Notes: a model not told the origin generated them from the letters alone. 64,000 nucleotides of DNA from Tieghemostelium lacteum (GCA_001606155.1 LODT01000051.1:806001-870000); one strand, 5' to 3'; positions 53,002 through 63,531 are shown, counted from the stretch's first letter. Translations and numbers: made by a program.

Positions 53002-55790
53002 ATGACATATGATAGCAATAATAATAATAAAACCTCTACCACTTATAGTGAATCTTCAGAAAATGAAAATGAATTAGGAAAAATAACAAAAATTCAAGTT
53101 CACAATAATAAAACAGTAGTTACAAGGTACAATCAAATATAATATAAAGTATACAAATAAACAAATTCTAATATTTACTTCTTTTTCATTCAATTAATAG
53201 AACATTTACTATTGAAGATAATCAATATGTATATTTAGATAAATGTGGTTTAGAGGTATTAGATATCACTGTAAAAGACCAATCTCAGAGCAGTCCTCCT
53301 ATAATATCAGAGAGTTTTTTACCAACAAAAATAAGTGACTTATTAAAGTACTCAAAAGTTAAAATTCAATATATTACTTATGGTAATTCATTAACTGTTA
53401 CTGGTAAAGTTGTATCTGGTCCTTTGCCCAAAGTACAACCAACACAATATTGTTCTTTGTTTGGTGTTGCTAGCGGTAGTACACGAGATGACAATTTTCT
53501 GAATGGAGGACTACGACTTATCAATGATAGTGGGGAACTAACACATATACCAATTCATGATATCAAATCAATTGATATTTATGATGATGGAAAGGATGGA
53601 AAGGTTTCTATTGGATACATACAAGTATGTTTGTATGGACAAGGTATTAGAGAAGTTCAAATTGAATATACTCTAATACCTATTAAAGACAATTTTGATA
53701 CTCAAAATTTCAAAATTTCTACTTATATTAACTGTGGTAATCCAATGGATTTTGAAGATCTTTTGATTAAAGATTGTAATTTCTCAATGAAACAAGTTAT
53801 AAAATGGAGACCTGAATTTGATTTCTCTAATGTTCCATCTGTTGAATTTTATGTAACTAATGACATGTATGTCTATGCTAATGGCCTTTGCATTAGTTTT
53901 CCATGGTTGTCTGGTAAAGCAAACAGAGTGTATATTCTGGAATACTCAACATTGACTTGTAATGGTCAGAAGGCAATGTTAATTGAACCTGGTAAAACAC
54001 TTTATAAAACCTGTATTCTATTTCAAAATACCTCTGAAAAGCTGTTACTTGGTATGAATGCCAGTACTAACAATGGCCCATTTGGTACTATATTTAATAT
54101 AGTTGATTCTGTTCAACCTGGAGAATGGGGTATAATAGAAGGCGTTCAAATTAAACATCTAAGTGATATGGAGGTATCAGGTCTATCTTACTCTGCATTT
54201 GATCAAAAGTTTAGAATGGAAACTCTAAAGGTTTTCAATGGCAGAAATCTACAATGTAATTACTATACAATCCATCCCTCGACATTTAGTATCCTCAGTT
54301 ATCTAGAAGAAGAACAATTGGCAATTTTCAAGATTCAATTCACAAAAGATTTTGATGTAACATTATCATCACCACTTGAATATGTTTTGAGCTCAAAACT
54401 AAAAATACCTAGTTCTCCTGGAGTTGGTGCAACTCAACAACCAACTATTGAAACTCAAAAGTATTTCAAAGGGTTTATTCCAGGTAATAGTCAGACAATG
54501 GTAGATGTCACTTTAAAGAAATGTAATCAAATTCAGTCTAAATCAACATCAGAGTTACCAAAGGATATTCTCAAATCATCGAATGTCTATGGTATCGTGG
54601 ATTATAATGTCAATGGACTGACTGAGACTTTTAAATTCAAAAATGAAGAAAAATTGTCTTTTGAAACACAGAAATTTGATGATCTTCATAACAAACTATT
54701 TTTATTGTTAAAAGATATATATATATCTTCAATTTTTGGAACTACAGTAAAATCCTCAACTACCTTTGGTAGTGCCTTTATTCCAAATCCTCAATATGCA
54801 TTTGGATCACAACCACAAGGCACATCAAGTTTATTTGGTACATCACAGCAAGGATCTACCACACCTTCATTCAGTTTAACTACACAACAACAACCTCAAA
54901 TCACACCATCAACCAGTTTATTTGGTCAATCATCAAACACATCATCAGGTAGTTTATTTGGTCAAACATCACACACCCCTTCAACTGGTTTATTTGGCCA
55001 ATCATCAAACACACCATCAACTAGTTTATTTGGTCAATCATCAAACACACCTACACCTAGTACATCTGGATCACAACCCCAATCTACATCTAGTTTATTT
55101 GGTCAATCATCAAACGCACCATCAACTGGTTTATTTGGTCAATCATCAAACACACCTACACCTAGTACATCTGGATCACAACCACAATCGACATCTAGTT
55201 TATTTGGTCAATCATCAAACACACCATCAACTAGTTTATTTGGTCAATCATCAAACACACCTTCTACTAGTTTATTTGGTCAACCATCAAACACACCATC
55301 AACTAGTTTATTTGGTCAACCATCAAACACACCATCAACTAGTTTATTTGGTCAATCATCAAACACACCTAGTGTATTTGGATCCCAACCACAAACTACA
55401 TCTAGTTTATTTGGTACACCACAGCATGAACCACAAAACACTAATTTGGATTGCCAACCTACATCACAACCAGTATTAAATTTAAATAATTCATTTCCAA
55501 CATTTGGTGGAGTTGGACAACCAACTGCTGCTGGTCAAATTCCATTTAGGCAAACTGTTTTTCTATTTAATCAACTACAACAAGCATTCCAACCACCAGC
55601 AACAAATGAAACTACCTACGCATCAATTACAGCACATGATCCATACCAAAACAAATCCTTTGAAGAACTACGTCTAGAACAAATTAAAAATAATAAGTTT
55701 ACTGTCATTTCTCCATCAGTCACAGCTAACCAAAATCCATCAAAAGATTTAACTTCAACTACAACATCAAACCCCAACTCCACCATATAA
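53002..55790 (+). CDS. DUF4139-like domain fused to SLFGQ FG-repeats, 904 aa
   Basis: Exons 53002..53126 and 53201..55790 (GTACAA...TAATAG intron, phase 2) join ...KTVVTR|TFTIEDNQYVYLDK. Residues about 45-480 look like a DUF4139/MuiA-type beta-rich domain: a VYLDKCGLEVLDITVKD start, KVKIQYITYGNSLTVTGKVV, LINDSGELTHIPIHDIKSID (the 'L.T..G....P...I' module), NVPSVEFYVTNDMYVYANGL and TILEPGKTLYKTCILFQN-type strands. Residues 578-782 are about 20 degenerate S-L-F-G-Q units separated by SNTPSTS linkers, like GLFG nucleoporins. The C-terminal 120 residues include FRQTVFLFNQLQQAF. FG repeats partition into nuclear-pore gels; whether this protein is a nucleoporin is inferred. I know of no DUF4139-FG fusion. 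Confidence 0.7.
54810..55430 (+). repeat. Coding FG-repeat array (SLFGQSSNTPST)
   Basis: About 620 bases of 33-36-base tandem units coding SLFGQSSNTPST, with longer GSQPQSTSS variants. Neighbouring units (55200-55360) are nearly identical at the DNA level, which implies recent unit-level expansion or conversion. Alternative frames of this DNA stay open, giving spurious Val/His/Leu-rich reading frames. Confidence 0.92.
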
Positions 55791-55961
55791 TAAAAATGAA
55801 TAATACAAAATTTAGAAATTAATAAATTAATACTTTTTTTAATTGTATTGAATCTTCAATCTATCTAACTACATGTTCATGATTTATATAAGATATAGGT
55901 GTTATTGGCTTTTTATTTTGTTTTGTTAATATTTTATCTGTTTATAGTTCCTGCAGGTTAT

Positions 55962-56725
55962 TTAGTTTCCTCTAGATGAAGGATAAACTTTTTTACCCTG
56001 AGTAAATGGAAGATATTTATATTTAATCATATGGTTAATCTGTTTTTTCATGGTGATAAATGTAATGACAAAAAAGTAAACCAACAACAATGGCCAAAAT
56101 ACTGGTAGATCTAAAATTGGGAAAAAGGTTGCAAATAAACCATAGATTATCGATTTTGAACATGATAACCAGTATTTGAATTCTGGTAATCTTCTTACAA
56201 ATGGTTTGACATCATCTGGATCTTGGTATTGGTTGGTATTGAATGCTGAATGTGAAGTAGTTGGTAATGTACCAAACTCCCCATCTTCCAACTCAGGATC
56301 CCATTTTGGAGAAAGGAATGCAATAGATAATGTCAATATATATACTCCAATTGCATAAGTTACCACATGCCATCTACCATCACTAATATACACTCTAAGT
56401 AAATAAACAAATACTAAAACTGTTTTTGTTTTTGTAAATTCTAATTAATAACCTGTTATCCTGTATTTATATATACTATATTATTGAATGTTGTGTATAT
56501 CTACTCAACATTACTGTCTATAGCTATATATCCTCTCTGTTTGTTTCTTTTCATTCATCTCTTTATGAGAGTTTACGTACATCCAAAAAATGCCCATCTT
56601 TGTGGCAGGAATTTTGTAGTTCTGTCTAATAAGTCTTTATATTTTCTTTCTATTGCTGTTTTTAGAGATATTATATCGCTAGGTGTTGGTTCACCTTCAT
56701 AAATAGTGGTAGTTGGCATCTTCAT
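55962..56725 (-). CDS. RER1 ER-retrieval receptor
   Basis: Exons complement(55962..56419, 56581..56725) give 200 aa. The split codon joins PQRWAFFG to FLVFVYLLRVYISDGRW, matching RER1. Then come HVVTYAIGVYILTLSIAFLS, PKWDPELEDG, PFVRRLPEFKYWLSCSKSI, PVFWPLLLVYFFVITFITMK and KQINHMIKYKYLPFTQGKKV, all RER1 hallmarks. Four hydrophobic segments are present, as expected. RER1 is a cis-Golgi membrane receptor that returns escaped ER membrane proteins and unassembled subunits by COPI vesicles. The ATG at 56725 (MKMPTTTIYE) is used; a second at 56719 is equally possible. It has no unusual features apart from an Asn/Gln/Asp-rich insert (about residues 110-125). Confidence 0.96.
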
Positions 56726-57402
56726 GTTTTGCTAAAAAATCAAATTAAAAAAAAGAGGTCAATAGAAAAAAACTAAAACTATTTTTTATAAACTGATGTT
56801 TACAAATTGAATTTGTACATGATATTATAACCCAACAAAATTGTAATTGTTATACTCTCATTTCTAAATATTACTTTTTTATTCTTAGCTAATCTTTTAT
56901 AATTATACTCTATTGAGAAATTGGTTGAACAGGATTCCTTCTTGATGTTGATGTTATAAATTATTAGAATTAAATATTTAAATATGAATTCAAATGAAAA
57001 AGAGTTTTTCTAAAATAAGTAATTTTCATTGATCCATCAGATGAACAAGATTTTTTTTATAAATAATTTCTAAAGAGATGGTTTTTTAAACTAATTACTT
57101 TTCTTAAAATTTTCACATAATACTCAAAATTGCAAAGAATAAATAATGTAACTTATTTTTAAAACTTTTTCATTTATTCTTTATTTATTTGCAAATAATA
57201 AATAACTAAATTCTAGTCATTAGAAATAATTATTGTCTTTTAGACATTAAATGAAATTTAACTCTTCTACCTATACTCAAATTTCAATTCTATCACAAAG
57301 ATTTGGAATTCCACTATCACCATTCATTGGAGTAGACTAAACAGATTCATCAATACACATTCTCAAATCAGAAACATTACATTTGTTTCATTAAATTCAA
57401 AA
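56726..57402. other. Long AT-rich intergenic region with a short upstream ORF
   Basis: About 680 bases between RER1 and the small zinc-finger gene. Very AT-rich, with few features from 56726 to 57240. At 57251-57340 a 29-codon plus-strand ORF (MKFNSSTYTQISILSQRFGI...FIGVD) precedes the zinc-finger start by 62 bases. It could be an upstream ORF in the 5' leader or a chance frame. Confidence 0.35.
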
Positions 57403-57675
57403 ATGTCATTAATTACATCTCACCCAAGATCAATTCCAACCTATTCTGGTTCAACCAAGAGAAGATCTTCAACTAGAAAATCATCTTCTTCTGTTTTCTA
57501 TACATGCAATCATTGTTCAAGAACAATGTGTGTTCCTGTAATTTCAATTGAAAAGTACAATGGCTCCACTGATTTTTGCTCAATTTCCTGTTATTCATCC
57601 ACTTTTGACCAATCCTCCAATAACTCTAATATTGGTTCAAGGTTTTCAAGTCACCCGTTGTTCATTCAAGTTTGA
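57403..57675 (+). CDS. Small FLZ-like treble-clef zinc protein, 90 aa
   Basis: Single exon. The N-terminus (MSLITSHPRSIPTYSGSTKR) is Ser/Thr/Arg-rich. Residues 33-62 read YTCNHCSRTMCVPVISIEKY then NGSTDFCSISCYSS, a C-x2-C ... Y-x-G-x-x-x-F-C-S-x-x-C pattern. This resembles the plant FLZ zinc finger (C-x2-C-x17-21-C-x2-C with 'YrGd.aFCS.eCR'), where the domain docks SnRK1 kinase. FLZ proteins are described as plant-specific, so the resemblance may be convergence of treble clefs. The C-terminal 25 residues are Ser/Asn-rich. Expression is not testable here, but the ordered Cys pattern argues for a real gene. Confidence 0.6.
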   Translation: MSLITSHPRSIPTYSGSTKRRSSTRKSSSSVFYTCNHCSRTMCVPVISIEKYNGSTDFCSISCYSSTFDQSSNNSNIGSRFSSHPLFIQV

Positions 57676-57911
57676 TATTTAGTTAATCTTAATATTACAA
57701 TTTTCAATAAATTTATGTTGCTTCAAAATTATTTGTCATAAAAATCTTCCATATTGAGATCCTCGAGTTCTGTTTGAGACATAAATTTGAATCTTTGACA
57801 GTGATGAAGATAAGTTTAACAACTATATATAGATTTACAGAAGGAATAATATTTAATACTATTGTTATTATAATCATATTTTTAATAACATTAAAAAATA
57901 TAATAAATTTA
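57676..57911. other. Spacer with a minute acidic minus-strand ORF
   Basis: A 236-base gap. On the minus strand at 57729-57782 a 17-codon frame reads MSQTELEDLNMEDFYDK and stop, with HCQRFKFM upstream in frame. It looks like a last exon or a short peptide, but no partner exon is visible in the AT-only sequence to 57911. Confidence 0.3.
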
Positions 57912-59153
57912 TTAATGTTCTTGTCCTGTCAACTTCTCCCTTTTTATATTATCATTTGAAACTAAATCCTCTTCTAATTTTCTTTTTTTATCGTTATTAT
58001 TCACATTATTTGAAGTTTGATCTTTTAAATATTGTAAATATTCATTAGTTAGAATAGAGGGTTGATTTTGTGGTTGTTCGGGTGAGAGTTGGTACAAATT
58101 GATATCTGGATGGTTGAATTGTAAAAGATATTTGTGATTTGGTTGAGTATTAGTTTTAATAAATTCTAATATCTCATTACCATGTAGTAGACAGTGATCA
58201 GGTTTCCAAATGTCTTTGGTGAGAGATGGTATCTCCAATGTATTGAGTTCTTTTACACTTTTAATTACAAAATCACTGTGCATCGCAACAACGATTTTTC
58301 TTACACCTGCCAAATAAGACTGCAACCAAAACTTAAATAATTTAAACTTTTTATATACAAAGGCACCCTTGTGGTCTACAATTTCCTTACATGTTTTCAA
58401 TTCAACATAATCATCCATATTATAAACACCGTCTTTTAAATTCTCTTTTTGTTTGTAACAGTCAATTTCAGATGCCAATATTATTCTAATAGTACATATC
58501 GAGAAGAGGGGATTATTAGAATTGATATTCTAATAAAAAAGTAATAAATATAACCTACTCATTTTTTAGTAATTTAGTTCTAGATATAGAACAGTATTGA
58601 TATGGTGAATCGATTTGTCTTGATAAGTCTTCAAATTTATAACCTGCATATATGGATTTATAGTGTAGTTCATTATCAGAAGATGGTGGTTCTTGATCTA
58701 AAATAACACCTAAATAGATTGTTTCATCTATCTTCTCTATATCCATTTCCCATTTATCATTTGACATGAAACTTCCAAATATCTTATTTAAATTGTTTCT
58801 GTAGGTTACAAAGTTTACTTTACTGCTATTGAACTGATTTTTAATTAAAGTATCCAATACACATTTTAGTGAAGATGAAGTTTCAAATTTAACTTTTGAA
58901 ACCTCAAAACCTTCAATAAGATTACTATTTATAGGTACTGATTTAAATTTATTCTATTTTCATTACATTATTAGAATCTAATGTGGTTTATTTGAATTAA
59001 AGTAAGACATACTAATTTGGCTTGATAAACATTCCCATTATTATCATAACAATAACTAAATATCTCTGTAGGTTGTGATATTGTTGTTTTTGTATTATTC
59101 TTTCTTATTGTATTTCGTATTAAGTTCACATTCAAGGTATTGATTTTATTCAT
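57912..59153 (-). CDS. DXO/RAI1-type decapping exoribonuclease
   Basis: Three exons, complement(57912..58485, 58559..58953, 59013..59153), 369 aa. Exon 3 begins EIILASEIDCYKQKENL, then YVELKTCKEIV and KFKLFKFWLQSYLAGVRKIV. The EIDC and ELKT pairs are the metal-binding, catalytic motifs of the DXO/Rai1 fold, and the K..KFWlQSyLaGv helix matches DXO. Exons 1-2 carry PTEIFSYCYDNNGNVYQA and the beta-core (FVTYRNNLNKIFGSFMSND). Lys-rich C-terminus (KKRKLEEDLVSNDNIKREKL) probably gives nuclear localisation. These enzymes remove incomplete or NAD+-capped 5' ends and degrade the RNA. Start at 59153; spacer to divergent RAD52 is 94 bp. Confidence 0.9.
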
Positions 59154-59247
59154 ATCGAGAAAAAAATGAATTTCTCAGAAAAATGTTCACAATATCAAAA
59201 AATTAAAAAAAAAAAACAATTATTTATTTATTTAAAGATACATAGAA

Positions 59248-60123
59248 ATGATTACAGATCAAGTTAATGAAGAGAATAATACACAGGGCGGAGTAGGACA
59301 ATCAGTACAAGAGTTTTTATTTGGAAAAACACCATTTACTGAAGAAGAATTCAATAGAATTTCAAATGAACTTAAAAAACATGTTGCAGATGACGATGTT
59401 GCAGTTAGACCTGGTCCTGGTGGCACTCAATTAGCCTATTTGGAGACATATAAAGTTATAAATTTTGCAAATGCTATATTTGGATTCAATGGATGGAGTT
59501 CAACCATTACTGAGCTTCAAGCTGATTTTGTTGAGAATACTGGTAGTGGTAAATTTAGAGTTGGTGTCACTGCTATTGTGAGAATAACTTTAAAAGATGG
59601 TACAATGCGTGAGGATATAGGATATGGCTCTCATGATAATCCTAGTAAAGGAATGGCAATTTGTAATGCTAAAAAAGAGGCAGTTTCAGATGCGCACAAA
59701 AGAGCATTTAGATTGTTTGGCAATGGTCTTGGTAACTTTCTTTATGATAAAGAAATTCAAAAATCCATTGGTATTGAGAAAAAAAATAAAAAGAAACCTC
59801 CTACTAATCCTCTTACCACTGCTCCTAATACTGTCCAGACTACTACAACAACTCCAACTACAACTACTAATACTGTTACTGCAGTACAACCACAACCTGT
59901 TGCTAAACCTCCTACTACAACTAATCCCACACCACCTACACATAAACCAATAGCATTATCAATTGCTAAACCTATTGCTGTTGTTCAACAACAGCCTCCT
60001 CAACCTGTAAATAATAACCAAATTCCACCCCAACAAGTACAATCACAGCCTCAAATATTTCAAACTCAGTCTCTTCAAGACCAAGATAATTTCAGTTTTG
60101 ATGAATCAGATATGTTAAGCTAA
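59248..60123 (+). CDS. RAD52 single-strand annealing protein
   Basis: Single exon, 291 aa. Residues 20-175 form the RAD52 annealing domain: TQLAYLETYKVINFANAIFG, FNGWSSTITELQADFVENTG, FRVGVTAIVRITLKDGTMRE, DIGYGSHDNPSKGMAICNAK, KEAVSDAHKRAFRLFGNGLG. This is near the human RAD52 1-180 core. The DNA-binding residues in the KEA.SDA.KRA helix are kept. The C-terminal 115 residues are Pro/Thr/Gln-rich and lack an evident RAD51/RPA-binding motif, so mediator function is uncertain. RAD52 anneals RPA-coated single strands. It shares a short divergent promoter with DXO. Confidence 0.96.
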   Translation: MITDQVNEENNTQGGVGQSVQEFLFGKTPFTEEEFNRISNELKKHVADDDVAVRPGPGGTQLAYLETYKVINFANAIFGFNGWSSTITELQADFVENTGSGKFRVGVTAIVRITLKDGTMREDIGYGSHDNPSKGMAICNAKKEAVSDAHKRAFRLFGNGLGNFLYDKEIQKSIGIEKKNKKKPPTNPLTTAPNTVQTTTTTPTTTTNTVTAVQPQPVAKPPTTTNPTPPTHKPIALSIAKPIAVVQQQPPQPVNNNQIPPQQVQSQPQIFQTQSLQDQDNFSFDESDMLS

Positions 60124-60367
60124 ACAAGATATTAAATAAATACATATTGATATAATATCTCACACAATAAATCTCTGTTTTTTTTTAGATATTTTTTTAT
60201 CCCAAATACTCATTATTTGAAAATTCATGAATCTCTGAATTCTTTAAATTTTTATTCAAATTTTTTTGTTAAAAAAACATAACGACAAATTACAATTGAG
60301 TCAAACTTAATTTAAAAAAAAAGAGAAAACTTTTGATTAAAAAAAGGAAGTACAAGAAGTAGAAAGA

Positions 60368-61095
60368 ATGAGTTGTGGTTATTGGGATATGGATGCAGAA
60401 GTGTTGATTGAGGAATTTGATGCCCAAGAAGTAGTACCAAAACTCTTTATTGGATCAATGTCAGCCGCAAATGCTGTACATCAACTAAAAGATCACAATA
60501 TAACTCATATCCTATCTGTATCAACCAAACCACCTGTATTTGATAAAAATGTATGTAGAGATATTACAAATCACTGCAAGATAATGGTATTAATGATTAT
60601 CTTCAGGAATTCAAATGTTTAGCTGTGGAAATTGAAGATGAAGATAAATGGGATATATCTAGTTACTTTCCAAAATGCCATGAATTTATTAAAGTTGGAA
60701 GAGATCTAGGAGGTATATTAATTCATTGTCAAGCTGGTGTATCGAGATCGGCAACTATTGTAATTAGTTACCTCATGTCAATATTTTTTAAACCTTTTTG
60801 GGATTGTTTTCAGTATCTACGTCAGATAAGACCATGTATACAACCTAATAAAGGTTTTATTTCACAATTAATCAACTATGAATCTGTAATTTTATCTAAA
60901 GCCTCTAAAGAGATTGTCTCTACAGCACAACAGCAGCAGCAACAACAAAAACAACTGTGTTTGACAAATGATGATCACACTGAACAACAATCAAAATATT
61001 TGGAAAATAATAATAACCTAAACGATATTCATCAACATGATATTACAATACAAATATCATTTGATAGTAATAATAATAATGATTCCCAAGAGTAA
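60368..61095 (+). CDS. Dual-specificity protein phosphatase, 223 aa
   Basis: Two exons, 60368..60550 and 60607..61095; a 56-base intron (GTATGT...TTCAG) joins VFDKN to EFKCLAVEIEDEDKWD. The DUSP fold is clear: EVVPKLFIGSMSAANAVHQL, HILSVSTKP, general-acid loop with D near EDKWDISSYF, P-loop GILIHCQAGVSRSATIVISY (HCxxGxxRS complete), and PFWDCFQYLRQIRPCIQPN. It hydrolyses phospho-Tyr and/or Ser/Thr; the target is unknown. The C-terminal 60 residues are Gln/Asn-rich. The start MSCGYWDMDAEV is at the first ATG. The gene is followed by a GA-rich tract. Confidence 0.94.
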
Positions 61096-61101
61096 TAAAA
61101 A

Positions 61102-61142
61102 CACAAAAGAAAAGAAAGAAAGAAAAGAAAAGAAAAGAAAGA
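61102..61142. repeat. GA-rich AAAGA/AAAGAA tandem tract
   Basis: About 40 bases of imperfect AAAGA/GAAA repeats directly 3' of the phosphatase stop codon. It lies in the presumed 3' untranslated region. Confidence 0.9.
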
Positions 61143-61264
61143 ATTATTGTATTATAAAAATTTAAATAGTGTTGATACCATTTTTTAATTTTATATGAAT
61201 AGGAGTGTAAATATATACAGATATATAAAGTAAGATGAAAAAAAAGAAAGGTGAGAAATTATCT

Positions 61265-62064
61265 TCAAGATGACCAATTGGAAGGATTTTGAGTTGGTGC
61301 AAATAAATTAAAAGTTGTAGAGAAGGTTGATAATAGTTCTTTACCTAGAGTATCTAAAGTGTCAACAACTCTCTCTGTTAATTCTGGTGTCTCTAATAAT
61401 TCTTCATCGTGATCTTTAACTGCCTTTGGAATTAAAGACACAATATACTCCTTATTATAATAATTTGGAATCTCTTGAATATAATCCAAATATTCAATCT
61501 TATTCCAAACCTTTTCACTCAAAAATGGTGACATGGCTAAAAATAAGAATTTTAACCATGATGATGGATGTAATATATATATTGATTTTAAATTCTTTTT
61601 ATAACTATATTGACAATCGGTATATTAGTATATTAGGTTATACTTTATATACTCCTAGGACCTACTACTTACTTTCTTGGTAAAATTTCATATGTTTGAG
61701 TTATCCAATTTCTGTCTGGACAACATTCTTGTTTAAGTAATGCATGTGAATAGAATAGTATATATGGACCTGATATTACAATTGGTTCTAATACTTTACT
61801 GTTTTAATATGTTAGTATATAGTACTTCAAGATGTCAAAAACTTATACCTACATTATGTACATTAAAACCAAATCAATATCTTTAATATTTGGGAAATTG
61901 CAGGCATTTAGTAAGAACATTGGAACATCTTCACTATTTTTACCTAAGGACACAAAGATATTGGCTTCTTGAACTGCTGTGAAATCATAGGTTTTACTTT
62001 TGTCCACTAATCCTTGATATTGTGGTGTAACTCCATCTAGATCTCTAATATTTATATCTTGCAT
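61265..62064 (-). CDS. BCH / divergent CRAL-TRIO domain protein, 225 aa
   Basis: Exons complement(61265..61604, 61673..61798, 61853..62064). The spliced chain runs DIDLVLMYIIKVLEPIVISG, PYILFYSHALLKQECC, DRNWITQTYEILPRNYKKNL, KSIYILHPSSWLKFLFLAMS and PFLSEKVWNKIEYLDYIQEI. It ends IPKAVKDHDEELLE. This aligns with the BCH domain of BNIP2/ARHGAP1 (YxRLRKNLKSLIIVHPSWFI, FINKIQYVHSLEDL). BCH domains bind Rho/Cdc42 GTPases, their regulators and membranes. No other catalytic domain is attached. The acceptor at 61605 was selected because it restores the NYKKNLKSIYILHP core. A further 5' exon ahead of MQDINIRDL is possible, since the reading frame continues to a TAG at about 62090. Confidence 0.88.
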
Positions 62065-62169
62065 CTTTGTTGGTAATAATCTAGAAATTAGGAATTGTTA
62101 ATAAAAAAAATTTTTTAAAATACCTATAACCCCTATTTAAAAAATAAATTTTAATATAAATATTTAAAA

Positions 62170-62946
62170 ATGTCATTAGGATGGCAACAACATGGTGGTA
62201 GTAGTTTTGAAGATAATAATATTGACAATCAAAAGAAAATTGATAAAGAAAGATTAGATTATTTATTAGGATTATTAAAGAGTGGTAAACAAATATCAAA
62301 TAGAGAAAGACATGAGTTAATGACAAAATTCAATATTGTTGATTTGTCACCTTATAGACCAAACCCTAATAGCAATGAAATAACAACAACATTGAATAAT
62401 AATTTAGTAAATTTAAATATAAATGATAAACAACAAGAAATAGAGGAGGTAGTTGAAACAGATGAAGCATCTAGTAGTACTAAACAAGCACAACTTTTGA
62501 ATAAATTTAAAAAAGAATTGGAAAAAAGTGAGGAAATTACCAATAACACAGGTGCTCACCACACAACTCCATTGACACACAACAACAATCACTCCCACAA
62601 CCACCACAATAAAGTTATTGAAAATAAAAAAAAAGTGGTTATTCATGAAGATGATAAAAATTTAAATATTAGTGATAGTGGTGAACAAACGGATGACACC
62701 TGTGAAAATAGTGAAAATAGTGAAATTTTAGATTATAAGAATAGACGAGAATATGTTTGTGATAATTGTAAATGGTGTGACAGTTATGAAAAATCAGTGG
62801 ATTCAACGAATTGTGCAAACTGTAAATGTACTTTAATTAATCACATTCAAGATGATGCCAATGATACCATTGATTATATTGAAGATGATGATGACGAATA
62901 CGATGATGATACCAATGATTACAATGATATTGACAGTTATGAATGA
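62170..62946 (+). CDS. Acidic zinc-ribbon-like protein, 258 aa
   Basis: Single exon starting MSLGWQQHGGSSFED. It has a Lys/Glu helix (RLDYLLGLLKSGKQISNRER), a His/Asn-rich stretch (HNNNHSHNHHNK) and at about residues 198-224 a C4 pattern, YVCDNCKWCDSYEKSV then STNCANCKCTLINH. The spacing, C-x2-C-x2-C and C-x2-C-x-C, could bind one or two zinc ions. The tail is almost purely Asp/Glu/Tyr (DDDDEYDDDTNDYN). The pattern is reminiscent of small RanBP2-type or ribbon fingers but not a confident match. It is divergent from the BCH gene with a 105-bp spacer. Function unknown. Confidence 0.6.
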   Translation: MSLGWQQHGGSSFEDNNIDNQKKIDKERLDYLLGLLKSGKQISNRERHELMTKFNIVDLSPYRPNPNSNEITTTLNNNLVNLNINDKQQEIEEVVETDEASSSTKQAQLLNKFKKELEKSEEITNNTGAHHTTPLTHNNNHSHNHHNKVIENKKKVVIHEDDKNLNISDSGEQTDDTCENSENSEILDYKNRREYVCDNCKWCDSYEKSVDSTNCANCKCTLINHIQDDANDTIDYIEDDDDEYDDDTNDYNDIDSYE

Positions 62947-63531
62947 AGATCTATTTTATTTATCTATATCGAATATAAAAAATATATATATATATAAAAT
63001 GTGTAAATAATTAAAATTAAAAAAGTACATGTGTACACAAAGAAGAGTAGATGATGGGAATATAATCCATATGGATATAAATATCTTGAATTTTTTGTTC
63101 AATCTAGAAAAAATTAATAAAAAAAAATATCCATGTGAAGGGATATTTTAGAAGAAGCTTACTTCATCCCCATTAAAAAAGAAATCGATTTCTTATTTGT
63201 GTGTTAAAATAAAAATGATATATATCTGAAAAATTCACCATCTAATTTTGCCCTCAACCTCCAGTACACAAAAAATTTTTTTTTTTTTATTTTATAAAAT
63301 AGTTGAATTGTTGGTATTACAACTACACAAACAAAAAGCACACACAGAGCAACAACAACAGACTTTTTTTTTTTTTAGTTAATTTATTAATATGATTAAT
63401 TCGAATAATAATAGCAAATTTTAAGTTATAGTAATAGTAATAATTATAATATTGTGTATAATCTAAAAATAGAAATAATATAATTTATATATATATTTTT
63501 TTGGTAATTTTACTCTTCTCCATATATATCA
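62947..63531. other. Intergenic region with clustered palindromes
   Basis: About 585 bases. An ATATA run lies at 62981-62997. Three dyads lie close together: ATCCATATGGAT (about 63067), a hairpin with AAAATATCC / GGATATTTT arms around 63124-63149, and a perfect 16-bp palindrome AAGAAATCGATTTCTT at 63179-63194. Long A/T tracts follow to 63380. No coding frame seen. Confidence 0.45.

Noticed and set aside
54922-55479. 185-codon His/Leu/Val-rich frame inside the FG repeats
   Set aside because: It is the +1 reading of the SLFGQ array, with the same period and no independent coding sign.
59624-59953. Overlapping Leu-rich frames within RAD52
   Set aside because: Shadow of the Thr/Pro/Gln-rich C-terminus in other frames.
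61100-61142. GA-repeat as a possible telomere-like or mobile-element signature
   Set aside because: Only about 40 bases, imperfect, and in a 3' untranslated region.
62081-62326. Minus-strand hydrophobic frame opposite the zinc-ribbon gene
   Set aside because: Reverse of Asn/Asp/Lys-rich codons; no conserved motif.
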